Shown in pieces: positions 34,024 to 43,500 of a DNA stretch of 64,000 nt. Made by a program: the position numbers and the translations under genes. Below the pieces are notes generated by a model, which ran no database searches, had not been told where the DNA came from, and worked only from the letters and a program-made list of their open reading frames with translations. Numbering within the stretch: position 1 is the first letter of the stretch; every line of letters starts with the position of its first letter. The stretch covers positions 3,534,001 to 3,598,000 of the forward strand of contig NC_004663.1 in NCBI RefSeq assembly GCF_000011065.1, in the 5' to 3' direction. The DNA is from Bacteroides thetaiotaomicron VPI-5482 (GTDB lineage Bacteria > Bacteroidota > Bacteroidia > Bacteroidales > Bacteroidaceae).

Positions 34024-35229
34024 TTATTCTTCGTTATCATTCCCCCAGAAGGTGAGTTCCGTGAAACAGATGTTGTAATTGTTAGACCAATTCTTCAGAC
34101 ATTTGATACGGATATAGCGTACACGCGGCATATCCAGAGGAACATTTGCCTGATCTCCTATTTTCGCGGCTTCGATATCATCTTCCGTCAGGATACCGAT
34201 AGGCGAACCGGAAGGCTTCACATTCTCCATATCCAATAGTTTCACCCACTGATCCCAGCTACCATCGGGGTTAGGTTCCGTAGCGCATCCCCATACTTCG
34301 TAGCGTCTCGGGCTCATGTCGTTATAGAAGTGCTTCTCGTCTTGAATAGCCCACAGTGCAAAGCGGCTCAGTTTAGCCAGTACGCCAAGGTCGAAGGTAA
34401 ATACTGCCGGACCGTCTTTCGTGCCTGTTCCGGTGTGAAGTCCTACGCCACCACTGTCACCATCTTTGGAGATTCTTCCGTTCCATACATATTCCATCTT
34501 GCCATCGTACGAATCTACGCGGGAATCGTTCTGCAAATACATTTCCCTGAACTTCGTCTTATCCAATTCCCTTTCGTAGATCGGAGTCAGCTCGGTGAAC
34601 AGCGTATCTGTCTCATTCCCATATTTATCCTGCAGGAAGATGCCGAAACGACGGGGAACTGCATCATACCCTCTGACGGAATAAACGATCTCTTCACGTG
34701 CCGAGTAGAATGTTTCGGCCAGCACCATATCGCCTAATTCATCGGGCGTACAGACGTAGATAGCAAGATCGGACTTGAACTTATTGTCCATCTCGAAGGT
34801 CATGCCGCCAAAGTCAGAAACCATCGATAACGACTCGTAGCAGGACAGGATAGGAGGAGTCAGCGGAACGACTTCCACTATCTGAGGCTGAGAACGGTTC
34901 TCGCTACGGTCTACAGTGTACAGTTCTACTTTATAAGTATCCGTATCGCCAAAACCTTCTACCGTAACAGAGTTCGTGTAAAACGAGGAACGGAACTCCA
35001 TGACTTTCCCTGTTTTATTAGTATACTTGGCCAACACATACAGCAAATCCGGATCGGAAGGAAGTGTATAAGTGAATTTCACAGCTCCCGGAAGGCTTTC
35101 TGTTTTTACGTCCTGAACAGTGCCAGGAGCGTCTTTGTCGTTTTCAATGGGCTTTACCATATCTTCTGCGCAACTACCGAAAACGAAAAGCAAGCCGCAA
35201 GCCCATATTGTAAATTTACGTGATATCAT
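34024..35229 (-). CDS. PUL surface lipoprotein, DUF4959/DUF5000-like
   Basis: A 401-residue lipoprotein (ACGLLFVFGSC, Cys20). The N-terminal fibronectin-III-like domain (PGTVQDVKTESLPGAVKFTYTLP) fits DUF4959. A middle domain follows, and the C-terminal 150 residues (GVGLHTGTGTKDGPAVFTFDLG, then RYEVWGCATEPNPDGSW, then RYIRIKCLKNWSNNYNICFTELTFWG) form an F5/8-type discoidin fold as in DUF5000. It is predicted to be an outer-surface carbohydrate-binding partner of the SusC/D pair. It sits 29 bp after susD and 39 bp before the next lipoprotein gene. Confidence 0.82.
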   Translation of the reverse strand: MISRKFTIWACGLLFVFGSCAEDMVKPIENDKDAPGTVQDVKTESLPGAVKFTYTLPSDPDLLYVLAKYTNKTGKVMEFRSSFYTNSVTVEGFGDTDTYKVELYTVDRSENRSQPQIVEVVPLTPPILSCYESLSMVSDFGGMTFEMDNKFKSDLAIYVCTPDELGDMVLAETFYSAREEIVYSVRGYDAVPRRFGIFLQDKYGNETDTLFTELTPIYERELDKTKFREMYLQNDSRVDSYDGKMEYVWNGRISKDGDSGGVGLHTGTGTKDGPAVFTFDLGVLAKLSRFALWAIQDEKHFYNDMSPRRYEVWGCATEPNPDGSWDQWVKLLDMENVKPSGSPIGILTEDDIEAAKIGDQANVPLDMPRVRYIRIKCLKNWSNNYNICFTELTFWGNDNEE

Positions 35230-35258
35230 ATTCTGCTGATTTTAAAATGAGACATACA

Positions 35259-37199
35259 TTACCATCCGGGGTTCTGAACCAATTTCGGGTTGACTACCAG
35301 GTCATTCTGATGAATCGGCCAGAAATAATCACGCGGAGCGATAAACTTTAATGTATACAGGGTTCTCTGAGAATAGTACTCTGCGGGAGTTTCACCTTCA
35401 AAGTTCCATCCGTGGATCTTCTCGTTCAATACCTTATTGGCTGTCTTCCATCGACGGAGATCCCAGAAACGGCTGCCTTCGAACATCAGTTCGATAGCAC
35501 GCTCACGCTGGATAATCTCACGAAGTCCTTCCTGTGTCTTGTATCTGTTGGGATACTTGGAGTAAGTGTCCCATGATTCCTTGATTCCTTTCAGACCGGC
35601 ACGTGCTCTGATCTGATCCAGGTAGCTGATAGCCAGTTCACGGTTGTTGACATCGTCTTTCTCATTCAGCGCTTCGGCATAGAGTAAGTATAAGTCAGTA
35701 AGGCGCATTTCCGGCCAAGGGAATCTTTCGGTCGTATAGCCACTCTGGGTAACTTCATAAGTGACACTGACCAGTTTTTTGGTCCAGTATCCGGTGGTTG
35801 TATAGCTGTTAGTCCCCAGTTTTCCCTGTGCTTGTCCGGCGCGGTTCTTCGCTGTCCAGATGTCTTTTTCACTGTCTGATGGACAGTTATACTGATACCA
35901 GGTGCAACCGTCAAAACCGATATTGGCATAGAAGCGAGGTTCTCTGTCAAAGTTCATCTGTATTGTTTCATAATAAGATGCCAGTTCGTATGGTTGCTCG
36001 TTGGTGTGCATCTTTACTTTGAAACGGTCGGCATAATTCCATGTTTTATCTTCGTCCATTGGGACACCGTTCTTTGTGTAGTACAGATTCGTAGCTTCCA
36101 TTGTAGGGTTCAGCATTTCCTGTCCTCCCCACATATTGTTGGGGTAAGCTCCGACACGGGTCATACAAAGACTCTGCAAGTGTGCGTCCGAACGTGAAGA
36201 AAGTCCCCAGATCAGTTCTGTATTCCACTTTTCCGTTACGCTGTTGCGGATGCTAAGCTGGCATTTGGTTTCATCCGACAGGATCAGGTTGCTTTTGTAG
36301 GAGTATAATTCTAATCCTAATTCCGGGTCCTGACTGGCTTCAATGGCGGCTTCGCACGCGGCAATGGCGGTGTCCCATTTAGTCGGGTCTTCGGTGGAGT
36401 TAAACAAATGTTCTCCATCCTTATCCACATAGTTTGCATAATCCTTATTACCATTGAACAACGGACTGGCAGCTGTTACCAGCAGTCTGGCTTTCAGAGT
36501 CAGGTTTGCGATCTGCGTCACACGGCCCAACTCACTACCTTTGTTGGAAATCACTCTCGGAAGATCTTCCAGACATTCGTCCAGCAAATCTACAATGTAC
36601 TGCACTACCTTATCTACCGGCTCACGTTTCTTTCTCACTTCTTCCGGAGTAGCCGAAATCGGGAGATTGTCATCAGCAATCACGATAGGACCGTACATTC
36701 TGAACAGACAGAAATGATAATATGCTTTCAGAAATTTCACTTCGGCAAGCCATCTCTTCCGCATGGAAGGAGTCAAATCTCCTACTTTGCTCATGTCTGA
36801 TACGTTCTCCAGAAAGATGTTGCAATCACGGATGCCACGGTAATATACATACCACATGTTACATAAAGGGTCATTGACATTCTGACGTCCCAGTGCAATC
36901 TTCCAAGGGCCAAAGTCGTTGTACGGAGTAAGAGGGTAATAACTCCAGAGTTCGTCCGCACCCATCAGAGCGACATTATTGTATGGGCTGTCATTGCCCG
37001 GAATGTATGAGTAACAAGTATTCAGATACTTTTCCGCCTCGTTGCGGTTTGTAAACGAGTTATCAATCGTTCCTATCTTATCGGGCACTACATCCAGATA
37101 GCTGCAGGATTGTGTCAATGCTGTTCCTCCAATCAACAGAAGGAAGTATGTCAGGTTTCTGACCTTATTCTTCATTTGGTATATCATTCTATTTTTCAT
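35259..37199 (-). CDS. SusD/RagB family outer-membrane glycan-binding lipoprotein
   Basis: A 646-residue lipoprotein (LTQSC signal). It has typical SusD features: SYLDVVPDKIGTIDNSFTNRNEAEKYLNTCY at the N terminus (positions 33-63), TPR helices with FLKAYYHFCLFRMYGPIV, and the C-terminal RFWDLRRWKTANKVLN and APRDYFWPIHQNDLVVNPKLVQNPGW blocks. It caps the SusC channel and binds substrate. ATG 37199 is preceded by AGGAAA at good distance; ATG 37175 is an alternative that gives a shorter signal peptide. It lies 13 bp after susC. Confidence 0.96.
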   Translation of the reverse strand: MKNRMIYQMKNKVRNLTYFLLLIGGTALTQSCSYLDVVPDKIGTIDNSFTNRNEAEKYLNTCYSYIPGNDSPYNNVALMGADELWSYYPLTPYNDFGPWKIALGRQNVNDPLCNMWYVYYRGIRDCNIFLENVSDMSKVGDLTPSMRKRWLAEVKFLKAYYHFCLFRMYGPIVIADDNLPISATPEEVRKKREPVDKVVQYIVDLLDECLEDLPRVISNKGSELGRVTQIANLTLKARLLVTAASPLFNGNKDYANYVDKDGEHLFNSTEDPTKWDTAIAACEAAIEASQDPELGLELYSYKSNLILSDETKCQLSIRNSVTEKWNTELIWGLSSRSDAHLQSLCMTRVGAYPNNMWGGQEMLNPTMEATNLYYTKNGVPMDEDKTWNYADRFKVKMHTNEQPYELASYYETIQMNFDREPRFYANIGFDGCTWYQYNCPSDSEKDIWTAKNRAGQAQGKLGTNSYTTTGYWTKKLVSVTYEVTQSGYTTERFPWPEMRLTDLYLLYAEALNEKDDVNNRELAISYLDQIRARAGLKGIKESWDTYSKYPNRYKTQEGLREIIQRERAIELMFEGSRFWDLRRWKTANKVLNEKIHGWNFEGETPAEYYSQRTLYTLKFIAPRDYFWPIHQNDLVVNPKLVQNPGW

Positions 37200-37212
37200 G
37201 CTTTCCTAGATT

Positions 37213-40200
37213 TTAGAAGTTAATTTGTACACCCAGATTGATGACTCTCTGAATAGGATATCCCAGTCCGGAACCTCCCATTTCGATGTCCCATAGTTTA
37301 AATCCGCTAAGGAGGAGCAGGTTGTTTCCGCTGCAATAAACACGTGCGGATGATATATAGGCCTTCTTCGTCCAGCTTTCCGGCAGTGTGTAGCCTACTT
37401 CCAGCGTTTTCAACCGCAGGAATGCACCGTTACGCATAAACCAAGAGCTGGTTCTCACGTTATTTTCAATCACTGTCGTACTCAGACGGGGCCACATAGC
37501 ATACAGGTTACGGTTACTTTCCGACCAGTGGTCGTTGGCATAAGCTTTCAATAAAGGAATATCCTGATGATAAGGATCGTCATCCGTAGGATTGATGTGC
37601 TGGAACGGAGAAGTTGCCTTCGCATCTATCCAGAAGGAAGAACGTGCCGAACCTTGGAAGAAAGCCGAGATATCAAATCGCTGATTACCGAATGAGAAAC
37701 CGAATCCGTAGACAATTTCGGGTACTGTAGGATATCCCAGCGGAACCATGTCGGCATCGGTAATCTGTCCGTCACCATTCACATCCCGATATTTGATGTC
37801 ACCGGCTCCATATTCGCCAAAGGTTTGTTTCGGGGAGTTCTGCACATCGTATTCATCAATAAAGAGACGTTCGGCGATAAGACCGTACCATTGGTTCAAC
37901 GATTGACCGATATGGCTTCTGTATTTCTCGTTATAGGCGGGTTCTTCATATTTCAGAAATTCGCTGTGCGCATAGGTAAAGTTACCGTGTGCCTGCAACC
38001 AATACCCATTGCGGAAGAACTTATTATAATCCACTGACAAGTCTACTCCGTTTGCTTTCGCTTCACCCACATTGGCACGTACTTTGGCAGCCAGACCCAT
38101 ATCAGCCGGGATAGAAGCTCTGTCCATCAAAATGTTCGTACGATGCTCTGTAAAGTAGTCCAGCTGAATATTCAAGGCATCAAACAAAGTAAGCTCCAAA
38201 CCGTAGTTTGCTTTTTTCGCCCGTTCCCAAGTGATAAGGCGGTTATCGTAACGCTTCACCGTCACTCCCGGTTTTCCTTCGTCAAAGTTGGTTCCAAACC
38301 AATATCCCTTACCTGAATCATTCGGATCTACCTCGGAGAGATAGAAGAAACGGTCATTCTCGTCTCCAATCGCATCATTACCTACCAGACCGTAGGTTGC
38401 TTTCAGTTTCAATTTAGGGATCACCTTGTTCATCGGACGCCAGAATTTCTCATTAGAGATTACCCAAGCCAAGCCGGCTGCGGGGAAGAATCCCCAACGT
38501 TCGTTTTTATAGAAGCGCTCGGAACCGTTGTAACCGAAGTTCAGCTCTGCCATATAACGGCTGTCGTAACTATAAGTGAAACGACCGGACAAACCCTGAT
38601 TACGGTAAGGCAGAGACTTCTGCAAAGAACCGCTGTTCGCATTGATCTTTTCGCGCTGCTGATATACCAGCAAGCCACTGACTTCGTGAATATCGAAACT
38701 ACGATTATACTGCATAGCAGCTTCTATATAGGTGGTAGACTGTATATCTTTCCAGCCTTCGCTATATCCCAGATAGTCTGTCGGATTGGACTTCTCGTTC
38801 AGCAGACCGATATTATATTGATTCGTCTTTTTATCATACGAACTTACATTATAATAATAAGGATTGAACGAACGGTTAACGTCGAAATAAGAGTAGCGGG
38901 AAGTATTATACAATCCACGGATGTTCAGCCCTTTCGTGATAAAGGATAAGTCTTGCTTTAACTCAAACTGTGCATCCATTGTAGAACGGGAGTAGTCTTT
39001 ATATCCTTTTGTCAGTTCGGCATAAGGATTGGTATAGTTCGCCTCCGTCTCACGGATAGCGTTACCATACAGCAAGTGCTTCGCCGTAGGCAGTGCATCC
39101 GACGGGTAATAGGCAGGAAACAATACAGGGTTGGAACGGACTATCTTCTTATACATCACATCTCCTCCGTCCAGAGGTCCGCGATAGTCGTCAAAAGTAC
39201 CGGAAAGACGTACGACAGCTTCCGTCGTCTTTGTCAGGTTAATATTAATGTTCGAACGCAACTGATAAGAACGAAGATTAATGTTATTATCGAAACCATT
39301 CATCGAATTGCTCTTCAGGTTTCCGTTATCTTTGGAAAAAGAAGCTGCAATATAGTATCTTGCCAGCTTACCACCACCGCTGACATTCATGTTAACACGC
39401 TGATTGGCGGTCATATCCTTTACTAAAAGTTTTCTCCAGTCATTGGCAGGATAGACATACGGATTCGTACCTTTGATCGTGTTGTCTATCTTCTCACGCG
39501 AATATGCCAAAGGAGCCAGCGGGTTTCTGGTTCTGACCGCTTCATTGGCAAGCTGCATAAAGGTGATCGGATCGGCCAGTTCCACATTCTTGGTATTGGA
39601 AGAGAATGAGTTCTCTACACGAATAGACACTTTAGTCGCTCCTTCCTTACCTTCCTTCGTGGCTACCTGAATAACACCATTGGCACCACGGGCACCGTAT
39701 AATGCCGTAGCAGTAGCATCTTTCAGAATAGAGAATGCGGCAATATCGTCCGGTTGCAGACGTGCCAGCTCGGTAGTAGTCGTTTCGATACCGTCAATCA
39801 GAATCAACGGGTCTTTTTTGTATCCGAAGGTCGTGACACCTCTGATAAAGAAGTCTGCGTTATCTTTTCCCGGCTCTCCACTACGCTGATAGGCAATCAC
39901 ACCGGACATACGACCTGCAAGAGCAGTCGTCAGGTTACTGGACGGTACTTTCAGCTCTGCGGGCTTGATCGTCTCGATGGAGCTGATCATACTCTCTTTC
40001 TTTTGTGTACCGAAAGCTACCACCACGACTTCATCGAGAGCCTTACTGTCTTCTTCCAGCACTACAGCCACCTTATTATTCTTAGGAACCCTTACATATT
40101 GAGTAATATACCCGATATAAGAAATCTGAAGTTCTTTCCCTACAGGGACTGAAAGAGAAAAGTTTCCATCAACATCGGTGATAGTACCATTGGAAGTACC

Positions 40201-40341
40201 CCTCACCACTACACTCGCACCGATAATCGGTTCTTCGGAACCTGCTGCCGTTACCTGTCCGGTAACTGTCTTATTCTGTGCCGACAGCTGGCAGCAGCAA
40301 AATAAAATCAAAGTCAAATAGATAAGCCTGATTTTTTCCAT
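37213..40341 (-). CDS. SusC/RagA family TonB-dependent outer-membrane transporter
   Basis: A 1042-residue TonB-dependent transporter. Order: signal peptide (to LSAQ, about residue 21), CarboxypepD_reg-like domain (VTGQVTAAGSEEPIIGASVVV), SusC signature and TonB-box region (LDEVVVVAFGTQKKESMISSI), plug domain (ALYGARGANGVIQV), then a 22-strand barrel ending GYPIQRVINLGVQINF. It imports glycan oligosaccharides with the SusD next to it. It is the first gene of the structural operon, with its own -7 element at 40436-40443 and an inverted repeat upstream of that, and is presumably controlled by the adjacent HTCS. Confidence 0.96.
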   Translation of the reverse strand: MEKIRLIYLTLILFCCCQLSAQNKTVTGQVTAAGSEEPIIGASVVVRGTSNGTITDVDGNFSLSVPVGKELQISYIGYITQYVRVPKNNKVAVVLEEDSKALDEVVVVAFGTQKKESMISSIETIKPAELKVPSSNLTTALAGRMSGVIAYQRSGEPGKDNADFFIRGVTTFGYKKDPLILIDGIETTTTELARLQPDDIAAFSILKDATATALYGARGANGVIQVATKEGKEGATKVSIRVENSFSSNTKNVELADPITFMQLANEAVRTRNPLAPLAYSREKIDNTIKGTNPYVYPANDWRKLLVKDMTANQRVNMNVSGGGKLARYYIAASFSKDNGNLKSNSMNGFDNNINLRSYQLRSNININLTKTTEAVVRLSGTFDDYRGPLDGGDVMYKKIVRSNPVLFPAYYPSDALPTAKHLLYGNAIRETEANYTNPYAELTKGYKDYSRSTMDAQFELKQDLSFITKGLNIRGLYNTSRYSYFDVNRSFNPYYYNVSSYDKKTNQYNIGLLNEKSNPTDYLGYSEGWKDIQSTTYIEAAMQYNRSFDIHEVSGLLVYQQREKINANSGSLQKSLPYRNQGLSGRFTYSYDSRYMAELNFGYNGSERFYKNERWGFFPAAGLAWVISNEKFWRPMNKVIPKLKLKATYGLVGNDAIGDENDRFFYLSEVDPNDSGKGYWFGTNFDEGKPGVTVKRYDNRLITWERAKKANYGLELTLFDALNIQLDYFTEHRTNILMDRASIPADMGLAAKVRANVGEAKANGVDLSVDYNKFFRNGYWLQAHGNFTYAHSEFLKYEEPAYNEKYRSHIGQSLNQWYGLIAERLFIDEYDVQNSPKQTFGEYGAGDIKYRDVNGDGQITDADMVPLGYPTVPEIVYGFGFSFGNQRFDISAFFQGSARSSFWIDAKATSPFQHINPTDDDPYHQDIPLLKAYANDHWSESNRNLYAMWPRLSTTVIENNVRTSSWFMRNGAFLRLKTLEVGYTLPESWTKKAYISSARVYCSGNNLLLLSGFKLWDIEMGGSGLGYPIQRVINLGVQINF

Positions 40342-40435
40342 GTATCAGAATTTTAAATTAGTATTAGAGTTCACATTTAAGGATAAATCAATCCGTTCAC
40401 CGAAAGGGGTTATCTTTCCTTATCCGGAACGATGG

Positions 40436-40443
40436 CAAAAGTA
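40436..40443 (-). promoter_or_regulatory. -7 promoter element for the susC-led PUL operon
   Basis: On the minus strand this reads TACTTTTG, an exact TAnnTTTG match. It gives a start near 40428 and a leader of about 87 nt. No -33 TTTG is found, as expected for an activator-dependent promoter. Confidence 0.65.
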
Positions 40444-40476
40444 GGAGTATATATATAGGCGGTATAATAAAAATCA

Positions 40477-40500
40477 CTGCAAAAAATACCATTTTTGCAG
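40477..40500. promoter_or_regulatory. Candidate HTCS operator upstream of susC
   Basis: CTGCAAAAA (40477-40485) and TTTTTGCAG (40492-40500) form a 9-6-9 inverted repeat, its near edge 34 bp upstream of the -7 box. That is where an AraC-type activator would bind. Another short pairing, CATCTG/CAGATG, lies at 40511-40536. Confidence 0.5.
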
Positions 40501-40577
40501 CACCAGACTACATCTGAAGCATATTTTCCGCAGATGTTTCATTTTTGTGCATCATTTGTTATAGTGCACCCGGACGG

Positions 40578-43500
40578 TCACGAAGGCATGTCTATCTTTT
40601 CTTTGTCTGCCTGACTTTGTTTCTCGAAATCTTTAGGTGTCATGCCAAACTGTTTCAGGAAAAGCTTGCTGAAATAGGACGGTGAGTTGATACCTACCAT
40701 AAAGCAGATATCTCCAATCAGGTATTTACCTTCATGAATCAGTTCGGCAGCCTTCCTCAATCGGATTAAACGGATGAAGTCCACAGGAGACAGATTGGAA
40801 AGCATCTTTATTTTCCGCAGCAGACTGGAACGACTCATGCCCAGAATCTCGGCAAGATGCTCTACGTTCAGATTGGTATCTATGATATTTTCCTCGATGG
40901 TACGAATCACTTTATTCATAAACTCTTCATCCACCTTATTCATCTGCATCTTATTCGTCGGGAAGAACGGACGCTTGGAGAATGCTTCGCGTTCTTTCTG
41001 ACGGTTATACAGCAAGGATACGATCTGCGTTTTGAGGTAGTTGAAAGAGAACGGTTTCTCTACATAGGCTTCCGCACCTATCTTCAAGCCGTTGATCTTG
41101 CTGTCGATATCATTCTTGGCTGTCAGGAAGATGACGGGAATATGGCTCAGGTCCATATCCGACTTTATCTCCTTACACAACTCCCACCCGTTCATAACGG
41201 GCATCATGATATCGCTGATGACCAGATCAATCCGTCTGCTCCTCAACACTTCCAGTGCTTCCTGTCCATTTTTTGCCGTTTCCACCGTAAAAACCTCCAG
41301 CAGGCGTTCGGACATAAATTCCAGCATGGTCTCATTATCTTCTACCAGCAACAAAACGTAACTTTTCATTTCCGCCTCTACCGGCACCCCTTCACCCAGG
41401 GTATCTGTCTCGACCGTTATCTCTTCCAACTTGGGCAAAGACCGCAAGGTATTTTCGACCAGAGGAACAGAAAGAACGAAAGAATTATCTTCATGCTCTG
41501 AGTCCAGATATAGCTTGCCTCTATGAAGAGATGCCAACGAACGTGCCAACGGAAGTCCTATGCCGACACCGAATGAGGCGGAGTCTTTTTTCGCTGCCTG
41601 ATAGAACGGTTCGAATATCTGCTGACTAATCTCCGCCGGTATCTTATCACCGTCACTGGTCACCCGCACAAGGAATGCCTCCGTCTCTCTCTGCAATTCC
41701 ACGCAAATAGAATGACGGGCATATTTTAAAGCGTTATTCAAAAGATTACTCAGAATCTTAGTAATAGCCTCCTTATCAACGACCGCTTCTATGGATTCTT
41801 CCGGAATATGAAGAGCCAGTTCTTTGTTCTTCTTGGATATAGTAGGTTCAAAGCGTGCAACTGTTTCACGAAGCAGCGACGTAATATCCACACATTCCAT
41901 CGTCATCTCAAATTTATGAGCGCCTATCTTCTGAAAATCAAGCAGCTGACCCGTCAGTGTCAGCAGGCGATTGGTGTTTTGCGTAATCACCGACAGATTC
42001 TTCTGAATCTTAGGGTCGGCAATTTCCATCTCCTGCAACGTCTCCAGCGGACCATTGATCAAAGTAAGCGGAGTACGCACTTCGTGGGCAATCTCCGTAA
42101 AGAAATTGACCTTAGACTCATACAGCTCTTTTTCTTTCTCTATCTCGAACAGTTTCTGACGCTCTTCCATTTCCTTTTCCTTCCGGTGTTTATACCAGAA
42201 GAACCAGGATACCACCACGCAGACAAGCCAGATAAAATAGAATACGTATGCCCAAGGGGAGAACCACCAGGGCGGTAGTATTTCAATAGACAAGGAGCGT
42301 TCGACAAATTGCCCTCCATTATCGTTACTCGTTGCCTTTACTTGAAAGGTATATTGTCCCGGAGGCAATTTCGCATACGATATATTCTGATTGGTAGCGG
42401 CTTTAATCCAGTCCTTGTCGATCGGAGCCATCCGATAGTAATATTGGTTAGCCTCAGCGGTAGAATAGCTGAGTAACGCCACGTCGAAACTAATATTCGA
42501 CTCATCATAATTCAATACGATACGATCGGTATGCGTGATACATTCCTTCAAAGGTGAATCGGCAGTATGCACTGTCACCTCCTTATTATATATACTGAAT
42601 TTGGAGATATAAATAGGCGGCACAAAATCATCCGTCTTCGCTTCTCTCGGGTCGAAAGCGACCAGTCCGTCTATGCCCCCAAAATAGAATTTGCCATTGC
42701 GCGCCTTCAAAGCCGATTTATAATTGAACTGATTCCCCAACAGCCCGTCTTTTGTCGTAAAAACACGTATATCATTCTTGTCGGGATGAAAGCGAACGAG
42801 TCCGCGGTTCGTCCCAAACCATAGATTTCCTTCTTCATCTTCCAGAATCTTGTAGGCAACATCGTCGGGCAATCCTTCCTTTATTGAATAGGTGACAAAG
42901 TTATCCTTTTCTTCATTGTAATAGCAGATTCCGCCCCGGTCGGTAGAAAACCAGACACGTCCTTTACTGTCCTGCATAACGGAGCTGACTGAGTTTGAAC
43001 TCAACCCATCGGGTTCATTTTCCTTGCTTTCATACTTTTTATAGGAGTCGGTCTGAGGCGAATATCTCCACACGCCACTTCCCATCGTGGCAATCCAGAC
43101 AGAACCGTCTTTCCCTTCGCACAGATCGAAAATCCAGTTGTATCCGGTCTCCTTGACATTCACAAAATTAAATGAACCAGCCTCGGCAACATACAGTCCC
43201 CAGCCTGTTCCCAGCCATTTACGTCCTTTCCTGTCTATATGGAAAACATATACGCTGCCTTCTCCGATCTTTAGTTCCGACGGAGTATAATGCCTGACAG
43301 TGTATCCCGGAACCTGAATAACGTCAAGTCCGGCTTTGAACAACCCGCAATATATCTGATCCTGAAAAGGGACTACTGCCAAAGTTACCAGATGATTTCC
43401 GGATTTATGGTCCTTTACCTGCCTTATCACACCGTTCTCTACATTCAACACACTGATTCCCGCATCTTCCGTACCGATCCAGATATTGCCTTTCACATCT

